The notes under the pieces were generated by a model. It saw nothing but the letters and a program-made list of their open reading frames with translations. It was not told where the DNA came from and did not search any database. Position numbers and translations under genes: made by a program. Below are positions 30,444 to 41,389 of a stretch of DNA of 64,000 bases, one piece after another. The stretch covers positions 2,108,001 to 2,172,000 of the forward strand of contig OZ345361.1 of the NCBI GenBank assembly GCA_977006965.1. Reading direction: 5' to 3'. Numbering within the stretch: position 1 is the first letter of the stretch; the number at the start of each line of letters is the position of its first letter. This stretch comes from Phymatolithon calcareum. Taxonomy: Eukaryota > Rhodophyta > Florideophyceae > Hapalidiales.

Positions 30444-31016
30444 ATCGATTCCTGCTTGTCATTCTTAACCCACCGTCGTGGTGAGACCCACGTGCCTTCA
30501 AAGGGCTTTTTTATATCGTCTTTCATTTTGGCCCGCTTCTTCGTGTGCGTCATTCTTTCAATACTGCTTCTGAATATATAACTTGAATAAATATCATGGT
30601 TTTTGGCCTGTTTCTCGCACGAGACGAGCAAAAAGTTATTCGCTGTTCCGCAAAAGCACATATAAGGGCACACATGTCGACTTTTGCTGTCGCAGTGTAC
30701 AGTAGAGCTTTAAACGCCTGCAATACAGCATACATCTATGTGGCAAGAATGTTTCAATTCCCAGCACTGCAACTAACATCGTTCATTCGCACTCGCACTG
30801 AACACCATGGGCGAAAAATGAGGGCCGTTCTGTGGGAACACAGAATTGTAAACACCTGACAGATGTCGCGAATGGTTAAAGTATACGCCTACATCTCGCG
30901 AATATTCCATTTTCCAATACAATAATAAACATCTTTTTTCCTTACCGTACACAAAGCTAGAAGCACGAGGGTCATTCTGCAAGAACACAAAACTGGCTAC
31001 GTTTATCTATTTCCTT
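30444..31016. other. Gene-less spacer
   Basis: This is the 3' flank of the R2 gene, with AATAAA-like words near 30587 and 30924. No gene is supported. Confidence 0.5.
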
Positions 31017-31790
31017 CACGAAACCACCCACGAGGAAATGCATTGTGATGCAATTTCTCCCAGTTGCTTGCTCTCCGTGTGGGAAATATATTGCCGCCAT
31101 AGCTGGTTTCGCCATTGTACTTGCTATTGCCTGTGCTTTGTGTCGATCGAGAAGTAATGAAGTAGTCGATATCAAGTATAGCATTTCGGCGCAGACATTC
31201 GCCTTCAAGGAAGGCGAACAACCACCAAGAAAATGCATTGTGATGCAATTCCTCCGAGTTGCTCGCTTTCCGTGAGAGGAATACATTGCGGCTACAGATG
31301 GTTTCGCCATTGTACTTGCTTTCGCCTGTGCTTTGTGTCGATCGAGAAGTAATGAAGTTGTCAATATCAAGTATGGCATTTCGGCGCAGACATTCGCCTT
31401 CAAGGAAGGCGAACAACCACCAAGAAAATGCATTGTGATGCAATTCCTCCGAGTTGCTCGCTTTCCGTGAGGGGAATACATTGCGGCTGCAGATGGTTTC
31501 GCCATTGTACTTGCTATTGCCTGTGCTCTGTATCGATCGAGAAGTAATGGAGTGGTCAATATCAAGTATGGCATTTCGGCGCAGACATTCGCCTTCAAGG
31601 AAGGCGAACAACCACCAAGAAAATGCATTGTGATGCAATTCCTCCGAGTTGCTCGCTTTCCGTGAGGGGAATACATTGCGGCTGCAGCTGGTTTCGCCAT
31701 TGTACTTGCTATTGCCTGTGCTCTGCGTCGATCAAGAAGTGATGACGTCGTCGACGTAAAGCATTTCTTTTCGGTGAAGACAGCAGCACT
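31017..31790. repeat. 195-bp tandem repeat, about four copies
   Basis: Copies begin at about 31038, 31233, 31428 and 31623 (anchor word ATGCATTGTGATGCAAT), exactly 195 bp apart; the first and last copies are more diverged at the outer edges. Each monomer carries two short palindromes (ATGCATTGTGATGCAAT and CGCCTTCAAGGAAGGCG). Because 195 is divisible by three, two overlapping - strand frames (30972-31817 and 31003-31638) stay open through the array as 65-residue repeats. With two frames open at once and no known domain, I treat this as a minisatellite rather than a gene. Confidence 0.85.
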
Positions 31791-33302
31791 TCCCCAAAAA
31801 GTACTTTGCAGGCGCATATATTCAAGCCCTTTGGGCCATTGGACAGTCTTCCCATGCCCTAACTTACGGCGTTCCGCAGGATATTTCTTACTCTGGAGAG
31901 TTTCATTGGCGCAGTCAATTCGTCAGATTACGGCGCCGCGATTCCACTGCTTGGGCACGCAAGTGTGTTCGCGTGCCCACTGTGCCAAGAAGAGCAATGT
32001 CATAAACAAATGCAAAGACGGCAATGCTTGACAACCTTTGCGTGCACTCGAACATTTTCTGATCACCACTCTCTTGGTTCGAACAGTACACGTTAGGCGG
32101 CAGAAGTGAACCTTGCTCAGATGGAGTCGATATTGATTCCAGTTGCGTTGAAAAGCTGGGCGTGCCAGGATGATCGCTCGTGCACTCCAGACTGCTGCTG
32201 ACAAACCCCAAAGCGTCACCTCGGCATTCTTCCCGGATCCATTTCCCCCGAAATTGCAGAGTGGCCGAATTTAATCAGTACAACGTATTAGCTGGACCTG
32301 CTCCAAGCGGCCAAAATGGGCATAAAACCGCAGTCGAAACCCAGGTCGGAACAGTAAGAACACAGAGGCATATGTGCAGATCGTTGCTCGTATATCTGCA
32401 GTCTGGAGCGAGTCTCGCCTGAATATATTCCAGGCTTAGAAAAATGCAGACAATGGGGCTGGTACTTGCAGGGCTCTGTTCGTCACGAGAGTGCCAGTTT
32501 CTGGTACAGTTGAACGTGATGCGGGCCGTAGAGAGCAGTAGCTAGGCAAAACAACACTGCACTTCCATGGGTTGCATTGCGTCATTCGAAGATCCCCGGG
32601 GGCAACACCTTAAGCAATGGGTGACAAGTTTACCGACAAACAACGGCTGCTTCCGGCAAAGGCCATCTCGGGAAAATTGTTTGTGCTCGAAAAAAAGCCA
32701 TCAAGAGTCTTGTCAACATGACCTTGGGTTGCACAAAAAGGGTGAGCAGTTTTTTCAAGAATAGTGTGCCTGGACAGACTCAGACAATCTTGTCGACGGT
32801 TTCGATACACTGATTCCAACAATCGACGTCATTCGCCATCTCGAATTAATGTCACCCGTCATGAAGTCTAGTTCAATGAAGGCTTTTGGATAGTGTGGAC
32901 TTGGTATCGCATTTCGGGAATGAGGCCACGTGAAAATCTCACGGCGATTACTGCACAGGTCCCAGCGAAAGAGTTGGGAAAATGGGAATTGCAGATCGAG
33001 AACTGAAGCAGAGGCTGGGAATGTGTGACTGCAGACGGAACACTAGGAGTGATGGGCTGCGGGTTTTATAGGGGAAGCAAGAGCTCTGCAGCTGCAGGTT
33101 TCGACGCGTTCGCCCCCCCCCCCCTCGACCAGGCAGCAATCCGGCGGCAATTGCCCGTTGACAAAAGGTTTTTCTGTAATGCCTTGACCGAATGTCGGTC
33201 ATTACTTTTTACACCCAGTTATTTCGCCCCAAGTGGCCCTTGCGTATGAGCAAATCTCCCACTGCATCATTCCGCGGGCTCGCAAATCCGTAACCGACCA
33301 AA
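31791..33302. other. Gene-less spacer
   Basis: Short frames only. A C-homopolymer of about 13 bases lies at 33111-33124. The last few hundred bases would contain the promoter of the peptidase gene; no TATA box is clear. Confidence 0.5.
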
Positions 33303-35656
33303 ATGTTTCAATCAAACGGCCTGACGCGTGCCTCGCGCAAATTTCAAGTATTCCTACATCTCCTGGTCATCATGTGTGCGGCCCGACACTCCCTTCGCGC
33401 TTACCAGCGCCACAATTCTCTCCAGCGCTCAATTGCGTTTTTAGTCTCCCCGCTCATCCGCCCAATCACCGCCTCCGATCCTGTCCGCTCCGCATTCACT
33501 CCTCGCACCTGCACCTCGAGCACCAAGCACGCCAAGGCCCCCATTTGCACAATGACGTTGACTAGCACCGAGAAATCCGCTGCCGAGCCGATCACAGGCC
33601 CGGCATGGGAACTCGACTACACTTCTCTCTCCACTCCAGAGCTCCTGGCGGATATCGCTGCCGGCACTGCAGCAATTGAGAAGATGGAGCAGATCAGTGG
33701 GCCTGTGCAGGACGCAGTGCCGAATGCCGCATCGCTCACACCTGAAACCGCAGCCCCGGTACTCGCCGTCGCGCGCGACATGTTCGATCAGTACTGGACT
33801 GCGCGCACGCTCATCGGCAATGTGTACGTACAGGTTTACTGCACTTCATCTGTACACGGCTCCGATCCTGTCGCGAAGAAGATGCAAGGACAGCTCTCTG
33901 AGTTATATGCCCGCATGTCTGCCGCATACGAACCTGCCTCCCTGTTTCTCGTTCTGTGCCAGGACGAGGTCGCGGAGGCCTTCATCGAAAGCAATGATAA
34001 CACTCGCGCGGCAGCGTTCCCTGTGCGTCATGCACGTAAGATGAAGGACCATAAACTCAGTCTTGCTGAGGAGAATATGGCTACCCGGCTGTCGGTCACC
34101 GGGCATTCGGCATGGGGATCGCTTTACAGCGATCTGTCGTCGGTGATCTCGGCAAATGTTAAGCAACCCGATGGTTCGACGAAAAAAATGGGCGTCGCGT
34201 CCGCGTCCGCGTTGCTTGATAGTCCTGATGAGACCGTTCGTCGCGCGGCATGGGAGGCTATCCGAGACGCATGGCGACCCCACGACGAGACTTGTGCAGC
34301 AATTCTCAACGCTATCACAGGTTGGCGACAGTCCATGAACGAGAAGCGCGGATATCCGAGCTTTCTCACCAGTGCTCTGCACCAGAACAGGATGTCAAAT
34401 GAGAGTCTGACGGCCATGTTTGACGCAATTGATGCAAACTCGGATGTGGGAAGACGTGCCCTTGGCGTCATGGCGAAAGCTCTTGGAAAGCCGGCTGTAG
34501 ATTTGTGGGACTTTTTCGCACCAGCGCCGGCTGCGCTAGCGGTTGATGGCGAAGGCGAAGGGTCGATGTATACGTTTGAGGAGGGCGTGGAGCTTATTGC
34601 TAACGCTGTAGGAGAGGTTGATGAGGAAGCTGGTGCATTCGTACGAATGATGATGGAGAATAAGTGGATCGAGGCAAGCAGGGGCGATGAAAAGAGACCG
34701 GGAGCGTAAGTGTATACGACCTTTACTTTCGAATATGGAGTTTTCTGTGTGCATGAACTGACGGTTCATACGATCTTTTATTCTTGTATTTGCCCAGGTA
34801 CTGCATCCAGTTTTATAAGTCGCGAACCCCCCGCGTGTACCTGAGCGACTACAATGGGAGAAGCAAAATGTTGGTCACGTTGGCCCATGAGCTCGGGGTA
34901 AGTTCTTGCATCATGACTTTCTTATTCGACAGAGGTCCGAACTGTCTCTAACTTCTGTGCGGTCTTAACGGGGTTCCCTATATACTGCAATAGCATGCTT
35001 TTCATGCGCATGTGCTGAAGGACCTTGCCTTGCCGGAAATCGATTACCCGATGAACTTGGCAGAAACAGCCTCCATATTCTTCGAAACTGTCGTGGGAGC
35101 AGCGCTGCTCAAGAAGGCCTCTTCTCCAAAGGAAAAATTCGCAATGCTGTGGGGAGATGCCGAAAGCGCCGCGTCATTCATCCTTAATATCCCTGCTCGG
35201 TTTGAATTTGAGAAGCAGTTGAACATTCGACGCAAGGAGGGCAAGTTATCAGCCAAAGAGATCAACGATATGATGGTGCAGTCGTGGCGTCGCTACTATG
35301 GCGACTCTGTGAATGACCTGGATAATGTTGGCGTTTTTTCGCAGTCGAAACTTCACTTCTATATGACGTGGACCAGCTTTTACAACTTCCCCTACAGTTT
35401 TGGTTACCTGTTCGCTCTTGGCGTGTATTCGTCCTACGAGAACGGCACCGACAAGAGCAAATTCTCTACAATGTATCGCAATCTGCTGAAAGACACCGGA
35501 AGGATGGAGGCAGAGAAAGTGGTGGAGAAGCATCTTGGGGGTAAGATCTATGATGTTGAGTATTGGAACTCGGCGATCGATATTGTGCGGAAGAAAGTTG
35601 ATGAGTTTGAGGCTGTCTATAAGCAGATTGCTTATGTGCTATCTCCACAGAAGTGA
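33303..35656 (+). CDS. M3-family oligopeptidase (oligoendopeptidase F-like), two introns
   Basis: Exons are 33303-34705, 34798-34897 and 34994-35656, with introns of 92 bp (GTAAGT...CAG) and 96 bp (GTAAGT...TAG), giving 721 codons. The zinc motif HELGH (H498, E499, H502 in AHELGHAFHAH) is split by the second intron between G501 and H502. The third ligand is expected in NLAETASIFFE a little downstream. The C-terminal part FYNFPYSFGYLFALGVY is typical of the family. M3 peptidases cut short peptides in organelles or cytosol. The first ~80 residues are rich in R, S, T and H, like a mitochondrial or plastid presequence; internal Mets at 33372 and 33552 could give a shorter form. The intact Fanzor element sits just past the stop. 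Confidence 0.93.
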
Positions 35657-35812
35657 TCTTTGCTCTGGTTGCTGATAGCTGTTTATTGCCCTCTAAAGGC
35701 AACAGTATTGCTCCCCTTGTAAACAAGAGTTAAGAGCAACCCGTATGAACACGGTAGAGGCACTAGACATACTTATGCATGCCAGCTAATAAACAGAAAA
35801 ATAGTGGGACGA
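35657..35812 (-). ncRNA. Candidate guide-RNA region 3' of Fanzor
   Basis: In characterised Fanzor/TnpB elements the guide RNA scaffold is encoded at or just past the 3' end of the nuclease gene and runs into flanking DNA. Here 156 bp separate the Fanzor stop from the peptidase stop. The - strand has a possible GCTCTTAACTC...GGGGAGC fold. No second intact copy exists in the window to fix the element's 3' border, so this is a prediction. Confidence 0.3.
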
Positions 35813-38395
35813 CTACGACCTAGACAGATACTCCGGACGCTCTTTTCCTAAAAGCATGTGGACACCACATGTTCCTATGTTGCGCGCGGCGTTCACGTCC
35901 CTGTCAATGTCGCCCACGCTGCAGGAGTTCTCGCCCGGTGCACTGTTTGGACAGTGTACAACACGAAAACGTTTACCCTTTTGCATAGGCATCCCACATC
36001 CATGACAACGTCCAGACGTCCGGAACTCGTCCGTCAGAATCACAGGACACATCTTCGCCAAAGCCCGAATGAGCTTCTTCCGCGGAGTAGGCCCGCTTTT
36101 CCCAAACCTGTACTCAGCATTGCCGAAGAAAACGACCCGGGGACGACCGTACAGCTCCTTCTTCTTCCGCCTCTTCTGTTCGCCCTTCAACCGCCGCAGC
36201 TCTATTTGTTCCTCGTCGAACAATAAAGAGGATGCAAGGTGATGGATTGCTCTTTCCCCGGCACGGAACCGCGCAAACCGCTTCTGTCGCCGCAGGGGAC
36301 TTAAAAGTTCCTCCATCATGATGGGCAAAGTCTCGTGAACGACCGTGGCGTACGCTCGCGCTTTTCCGGCCTCCTTCAGCGTCACCTCGCTAAATCGCTG
36401 CACGGCAGCTCGGTACGCAGGGTCGTTTTGTCGCCTATTCGCTTCAAAATTCTGCGCATGGATAGATAAGTTCTCACGACGGAACTTCTTCGTCGGAAAG
36501 CTGGTACCAAACTGCGCGAATGCCGAGGACTTGAAGTCGCGAACGGGAAAGTTCATTGTTGCTCTTGCCGTCGTGGCCACTTCGACCAGACCGGGGTCGA
36601 GACCGATAGCGATGATGTCGCCCCTCAGATCTCGGGGAACCGGTTTCGCGCCCTTGAACACACCCTTCGTATGCTTTTTGACGTCGTACGCGCCGGAGAT
36701 CTCTCGGTAGCCTTTCTTGTCGAGCACGTCAAGACCGGTGGGTACTCGGCTTGCCCGCGTGTCTTCTATTGTGGCCAAGACGACCTTCACCTGAAGGCCG
36801 TCCGTGGTTACGGAGTTAACTAGCCACGGTATGGGCATCGAAGGGTCCCTTTTTAGCTTCTCGTACATCCGTTTGTTGAGCGTCCAGGCACTCGACGAGA
36901 GCACAGGTATGCCCTTCCGCAGTCGGCGTGAAAGTTTGAGCACTTTCCGGCGGTGCTTTCGTGATTTGCCCGAGGTCTTCCGTGGAACATCAATATTCCG
37001 TCGCACTGTTTCCTTCGTATGGAAGCTGAAACAAGAGGTCCACCAAATCCTCGAATTCCGAGGAAGATGAGGTACGCCAACGCTGTTGAGCAACGTGATG
37101 AGTGACTCGCGGTCGTACTGCACGAAAGCCCTGGTCAAAGCGAACTTGGGGAGCAACGCATACGGTGGAGATACCATGTAAAACCCGGGGAATGTTCGGC
37201 TGCCGAGAAGTGCCTCCCTGCACAGCTTGACCATTTTCACGAGTCGGTGTCCGTCGTCAGGATTGAAAGGAGCGTCATTATCCAACCACTTTGGACGTAG
37301 AAGTATGGCATTCCGAGGCATCTGAGCTTTATAGCCCTCCTTGGACGACGCGAGCTTAACAATCGGTTGTCGACTGTTGACCCACTCCAAGACTTGGCGT
37401 TTGTTTTCCAAAACCGCAGCATCGCGTTCCCTGAACATGTGCGTCAGTCGTAACATGCAAGAAAAATTGCTCTTCAGCTGGTACTGGAAGTTGTCGAACT
37501 CTTCCGGTGGCGTCGTGGTCTTGCGCTTTTTCGGCGGTGTGCGCATTGGGCTGAATTCTTGTCGGTATTCTTGGACGACGTCCAGCAGCGGTTCCGACCA
37601 GTTTTCGAGACGGTTACGAGGTTCCGGCCACTGTTTCAGACGTTCAGGATCACAAAATTTTGTAATTAATTCGACCGGGCGATCGCCATCCGAGGTCGTA
37701 CAGCAATCAAGCACCACTTTGCTGGCGTTTTGTATGTCCGTTTGGAAAGTGTCCCAATTGACCGCCAGGTGGTGAAGCCTTTGCGCCAAGAGGCACTTTA
37801 AATGTAAAAGTGATCGACGGCTAAATTCTTCGGAGAGATGCCTCTTCATGGCCGTTAGCATTTGCGTAGACAGCGAGGTGGAGACGCATCGCTGCGGATA
37901 GTTGGAGAAACTATCTATACATGACTGCGGAATGGGACGTTGCTCGACATAATTTTCGAAATGAAGTCGCACAGGTTCGAAATCGCGCTCGTTCCATCTT
38001 CTTTCAGCGTCAGCGCGTACGCTTCGGTTGGCGAAACGCAGAAAAAGCGTTGATATAAACCAATTTTCAAACACCAGTTCGTGCGAAATGTCAGCAGGCT
38101 TGTCGTCCACGAGGACATTGACGTACACGGACACGATGTGGCGGAGCGCTCCGAGCGACCTCGCGTGCCGGTCCATAACTTGGAGCAGCATATCCCGGTT
38201 ACGGATGTCTGCCCTTATGCAGGCGTCGGCAGAGGACGTTATTGTGATCGCCCTTAAACGTCTGTTGGCCTTCGGAATCTTGCAAATGGACGCGAACTGT
38301 TGTAGTTCGTTGTTCGCGGCCATGGTGCGCCGTTTCTTCTTCGACGGTGTATCGTCGTCATCGCCGTCGCCGGCAGGTGTAGCGACGACATCCAT
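35813..38395 (-). CDS. Fanzor (TnpB-like) RNA-guided nuclease homologue
   Basis: The gene encodes an 860-residue intact protein, the length of Fanzor1-type enzymes. The N-terminus has an acidic stretch and SKKKRRT nuclear signal. A long N-terminal REC/wedge-like region is followed by a split RuvC domain: IIAIGLDPGLVEVAT (D600), then FFGNAEYRFGKSGPTPRKK, LTDEFRTSGRCHGC (E790, probably the relocated catalytic Glu of Fanzors) and DIDRDVNAARNI (D833). The zinc ribbon is C797, C800, C815, C825. All three acidic residues and the ribbon are present, so activity is plausible. Fanzors cut DNA guided by an element-encoded RNA. A TATA box lies 89 bp upstream. A decayed sister copy lies at 278-1955. Confidence 0.88.
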   Translation of the reverse strand: MDVVATPAGDGDDDDTPSKKKRRTMAANNELQQFASICKIPKANRRLRAITITSSADACIRADIRNRDMLLQVMDRHARSLGALRHIVSVYVNVLVDDKPADISHELVFENWFISTLFLRFANRSVRADAERRWNERDFEPVRLHFENYVEQRPIPQSCIDSFSNYPQRCVSTSLSTQMLTAMKRHLSEEFSRRSLLHLKCLLAQRLHHLAVNWDTFQTDIQNASKVVLDCCTTSDGDRPVELITKFCDPERLKQWPEPRNRLENWSEPLLDVVQEYRQEFSPMRTPPKKRKTTTPPEEFDNFQYQLKSNFSCMLRLTHMFRERDAAVLENKRQVLEWVNSRQPIVKLASSKEGYKAQMPRNAILLRPKWLDNDAPFNPDDGHRLVKMVKLCREALLGSRTFPGFYMVSPPYALLPKFALTRAFVQYDRESLITLLNSVGVPHLPRNSRIWWTSCFSFHTKETVRRNIDVPRKTSGKSRKHRRKVLKLSRRLRKGIPVLSSSAWTLNKRMYEKLKRDPSMPIPWLVNSVTTDGLQVKVVLATIEDTRASRVPTGLDVLDKKGYREISGAYDVKKHTKGVFKGAKPVPRDLRGDIIAIGLDPGLVEVATTARATMNFPVRDFKSSAFAQFGTSFPTKKFRRENLSIHAQNFEANRRQNDPAYRAAVQRFSEVTLKEAGKARAYATVVHETLPIMMEELLSPLRRQKRFARFRAGERAIHHLASSLLFDEEQIELRRLKGEQKRRKKKELYGRPRVVFFGNAEYRFGKSGPTPRKKLIRALAKMCPVILTDEFRTSGRCHGCGMPMQKGKRFRVVHCPNSAPGENSCSVGDIDRDVNAARNIGTCGVHMLLGKERPEYLSRS

Positions 38396-38483
38396 GTCCC
38401 ACCCAGAGTTCGGTGGTCTCTGGGCTGGTGGTTAGGTTGTGGAGTGGTCGAGTGTTGCTTCGGTAGGTAAGCATTGACGTGGA

Positions 38484-38492
38484 CTTTATATA
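38484..38492 (-). promoter_or_regulatory. TATA box of Fanzor gene
   Basis: TATATAAAG on the - strand is 89 bp before the ATG. The sister copy has a damaged version (TACATTAAG at about 1688), consistent with loss of expression there. Confidence 0.6.
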
Positions 38493-39081
38493 GATGGTAC
38501 TAAAAACTCAGCCAACGAGTCATCCATCATGGATGGTAAGGACTCTCGTGGTTGTACCATTATACTACATCCCGTTTCTCTGCTTATCTCGCAAAGAGAC
38601 AGTGAGGCAATTGTCGCGTGAGACTGTACAGGGCGAAAACACTGCTGTGAACACGTTCCATCAAGAGTTTCGAAACCAGGGCGCCCTGAGTGGCCGTACG
38701 CTTATCATCTGTGTTGAAAGGTTGGTCTAGATAAAGTATTGGTGATTATTCGTTCGTGTTTTTGTTATTTTTTGCCTTGACCTTAGCTAAACTTGAGGTT
38801 CAGGGGTCCGGGCGTATCTATTTAAACGAATGCTACTATTCCTGGGGATTCTACATTGTCTTGTGTTGCGGGGTACAGTGATCACGCGCGACAAGGATGG
38901 ATGAAAATCGGATAAATGTATGAGATTGGATCTGCTTAATCTACGGGACGCCACGCGCTTGGTATGACGAATAGGTGCAGTTAGGAGGCAGAGCTCTTTA
39001 TCATTGGTGAAGAAGTGTCTTCTTTGCCTAGCTGCAAGAGGGAGCCATAGCAAGGACCCTCAACGCTCTACAACCTGCGAC

Positions 39082-39297
39082 CTATCCCGATGTCGCAACC
39101 GCTGTTATGTCGCTGTCCCGAGGAGGTCGCTTTTCCCTCTCGCGACTGTACGCCGCACAACTTGGATCGCGGTAGTCATGCTGCTCGTAGTAAGTGATCT
39201 GATGGGCCTTACGGGCACGTGACTCTCGTGTGTCTATGCGCTGCATCGCTGTCTTTCGCGTAGGTGTAGTTAGATCTAGATTGCAAAGTCGCTCCAT
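39082..39297 (-). CDS. Small conserved frame at the 5' end of the Fanzor element
   Basis: Seventy-one residues begin MERLCNLDLTTPTRKTAMQR and include the charged stretch HDYRDPSCAAYSREREKRPP. The frame starts within a few bases of where the two element copies begin to match. The relic copy (from 282) keeps the sequence but is frameshifted by a 4-bp deletion. No family is recognised. It could be the remnant of a transposase or fusion partner, an element-encoded peptide, or chance. Confidence 0.3.
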   Translation of the reverse strand: MERLCNLDLTTPTRKTAMQRIDTRESRARKAHQITYYEQHDYRDPSCAAYSREREKRPPRDSDITAVATSG

Positions 39298-39305
39298 CGT
39301 GATGA

Positions 39306-40673
39306 GCGTAGCTTGGGACGAGCACCTACAATGGACTTTTAGCTTGTTGGAAACTTTGTAGGCCTCGACACAGGGCACTGCACAAGGCCTGACAAAAGTG
39401 TACCACTTCTTCAAGCGAAAGTGACCCATATCGCCAATGGGTTTAATACCAGAGGCGATTCCTTTATTGGCAGTCGCATTACAAAAGACGGCCTAGTTGC
39501 TTAGCTCGTAAAGGATCGGACAGTCGTTTTTGTTGATCGTGCTTCCTTCTTGGTATTGCTCGAACAAATGGAATGGTTTAAGTCTTGCTTCGTGGATTCT
39601 TGTCCTAATTGTTTTTCCTCATTGGGCCCGCCTCTATTCGGAGACGTGATGAACCATCACATGCTCTACAGTTTGTCCCGTGCGTCTGTGTGTCTTGATG
39701 TATCTATCATCTACGGCATTTGTAGCACGGAGGAAAGACTTGAGAGCCACTTACAGCAGATTCTTTAGTCGAGGCTAAAGCCCGTTGTATGCTGGAATTG
39801 ATATAGTCTATTGTTCTTCTGCACAGGCATATTCACTCTCAACAGTGTTACGAAACATTCAGCTCTTGTGGGAAAGTGTGCTAGCTTCTCGCACGGAACG
39901 CGTTCGAGGCATAGGCAGTTGCAGTTTTTGCAAAAGAGAAAGTGACCGTTCAATTGCCTAGATCTTTCAATCGTGCGAAGAACCAGTCGAAGAGCGCATG
40001 GACCAAGCAGGAACGGGGACAGAGCTTTCCCCGGGCCTTCGACGTTGTGCCCCTTCCGTTGCTCGTGGGACCTCAGAGACTCCTCATATGAAGAATGTCT
40101 GAGTGGTTGATCATCACGCAAGCTTTGCGGAAATGCCATAGGTGCATGTACTGTAAAAAAGAAAAACCTGACCTGAACACTTACCGTCTGCAACTTCTAA
40201 TCAAATTAGGCAGAGCGAGACAATGAAAAAGAGAGAGAAAGTTGGCGAAGGCGGAACTTTGCAGAAGGCGGTACCCTCTCCATTTACTTTTCCCTCGCGC
40301 CCTCATATACGCCCTATCGCGTCAGTATGATGCACTAGATACATTGATAGCGCTTGTCTGACAGTCATGCACAAGCCGAGCAAAAAGGTGGAATACCACA
40401 GGTGACCTGAAACACAGATCGAGTGCGTCGAAGTTGCGTGAACATGTTCCTCAAATGGGACGAGAGTCGCTAATTCGGCCAGATGCTATTGCAGTGCATC
40501 AAGGGAACAGCAGGACCAGTCTTTTAGAACGTAGGGCTTAGATGCGCAAGGGGCCTTGAATCTTGATAACTACAGGATAGAGCATGGGAAACGTAAACTC
40601 TTGAAATTCAGACAGCCCTCTTAGGGAAAAACGAAGTATGAATAATAAATGAGATAGCTTTGCCAATGGCATG
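39306..40673. other. Gene-less spacer
   Basis: A 142-codon - strand frame (39765-40193) has no recognisable domain and unlike composition to the real genes. Nothing else is supported. Confidence 0.45.
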
Positions 40674-40788
40674 AGGCTCGGTCTATACCGCACATGCCCG
40701 TGCCCGTGCCTGCCCGATGTAATTACAGTAGAACTGGGCAATTCCCACCTAGTCTATACCGGATTGTGTATGCCCTGTGCCAGAAATT

Positions 40789-41279
40789 CTATTTTAGATG
40801 ACTGCATCCATGCATGGCTGGGCTCACCCACCGTCGTGCTCGTACTGCACTATTCTCCAATTTGTGGAAACTAATGATCGCGCTGACCGTTGCACAGAAT
40901 GCGATAAATAGCACCCAGGTAGCCCAGCACAACGGGCAAATCGGAGGAGCACGAGTAATGGTCAAGTCCATGACCGTACAGGGGCTCGCAATGCGACTGT
41001 AGTCCCCGGCCGCCCCTGTAGTAGTCTAAAAGCTCTTTTGAACTCGTAGTCACTCAAAAGACCGGTAACGCGTTCGAAACACTGCCGATCACGCCTACGC
41101 GATACTGAGCGAAATCGCCTCTCAAGATTGTCGCCAAACGATATGTCAACAAGCGAGAGCAAGACAGTGACGATGCTGCCCACAATAGCTACAGTATATT
41201 GCGCATCCATCGTCGACACCAATGACAACAGCGAACAGCAAAAACAGTGCGAAGGGGTCATGGAGGGGTAAACAAGCAT
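40789..41279 (-). CDS. Doubtful small membrane-protein frames
   Basis: A - strand frame from 41279 (or the Met at 41210, MDAQYTVAIVGSIVTVLLSL) has a membrane-spanning stretch. A second frame, 40971-40789, has another (WVLFIAFCATVSAIISF). They could be exons of one two-span protein, but I cannot place an intron confidently. They lie within the TIR element and show no known motif. Confidence 0.2.
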
Positions 41280-41286
41280 TGTCTTC

Positions 41287-41312
41287 GCGCCAAATCAAAA
41301 ATTTGCGCCAAA
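41287..41312 (-). promoter_or_regulatory. Two E2F-like sites inside TIR element
   Basis: GCGCCAAA occurs at 41287-41294 and 41305-41312, 18 bp apart in the same orientation, next to the 66-bp palindrome. They are the same words as those in front of the R2 gene. No strong gene lies directly downstream. Confidence 0.4.
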
Positions 41313-41323
41313 TGGGAAGCAAA

Positions 41324-41389
41324 ACGGGCAGAACAGGACAGTTAACTTCTTTCCCTCGGGAAAGAAGTTAACTGTCCTGTTCTGCCCGT
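41324..41389. repeat. 66-bp perfect palindrome
   Basis: Exact 32-bp arms (ACGGGCAGAACAGGACAGTT and following) surround a TC centre. Outer bases AAGCAAAACGGGCAG also pair, once a 9-bp duplication (TCTGCCCGT) in the right arm is looped out. Confidence 0.95.

Larger units (their letters stand above)
38396..39305 (-). mobile_element. 5' flank of the intact Fanzor element
   Basis: This segment is shared, inverted, with 278-1785 apart from two insertions in the relic. Homology between copies stops at about 39302/278, so the element's 5' border is probably there. The border has no obvious inverted repeat with the 3' side. Confidence 0.7.

Noticed and set aside
31017-31790. CRISPR-like array
   Set aside because: Units are 195 bp and contiguous with no unique spacers, and the DNA is eukaryotic.
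30972-31817. 281-aa repeat protein on the - strand
   Set aside because: A second frame is open over the same tandem repeat and the period is a multiple of three, so openness is explained without selection.
33903-34382. 159-codon - strand frame
   Set aside because: Shadow of the peptidase exon.
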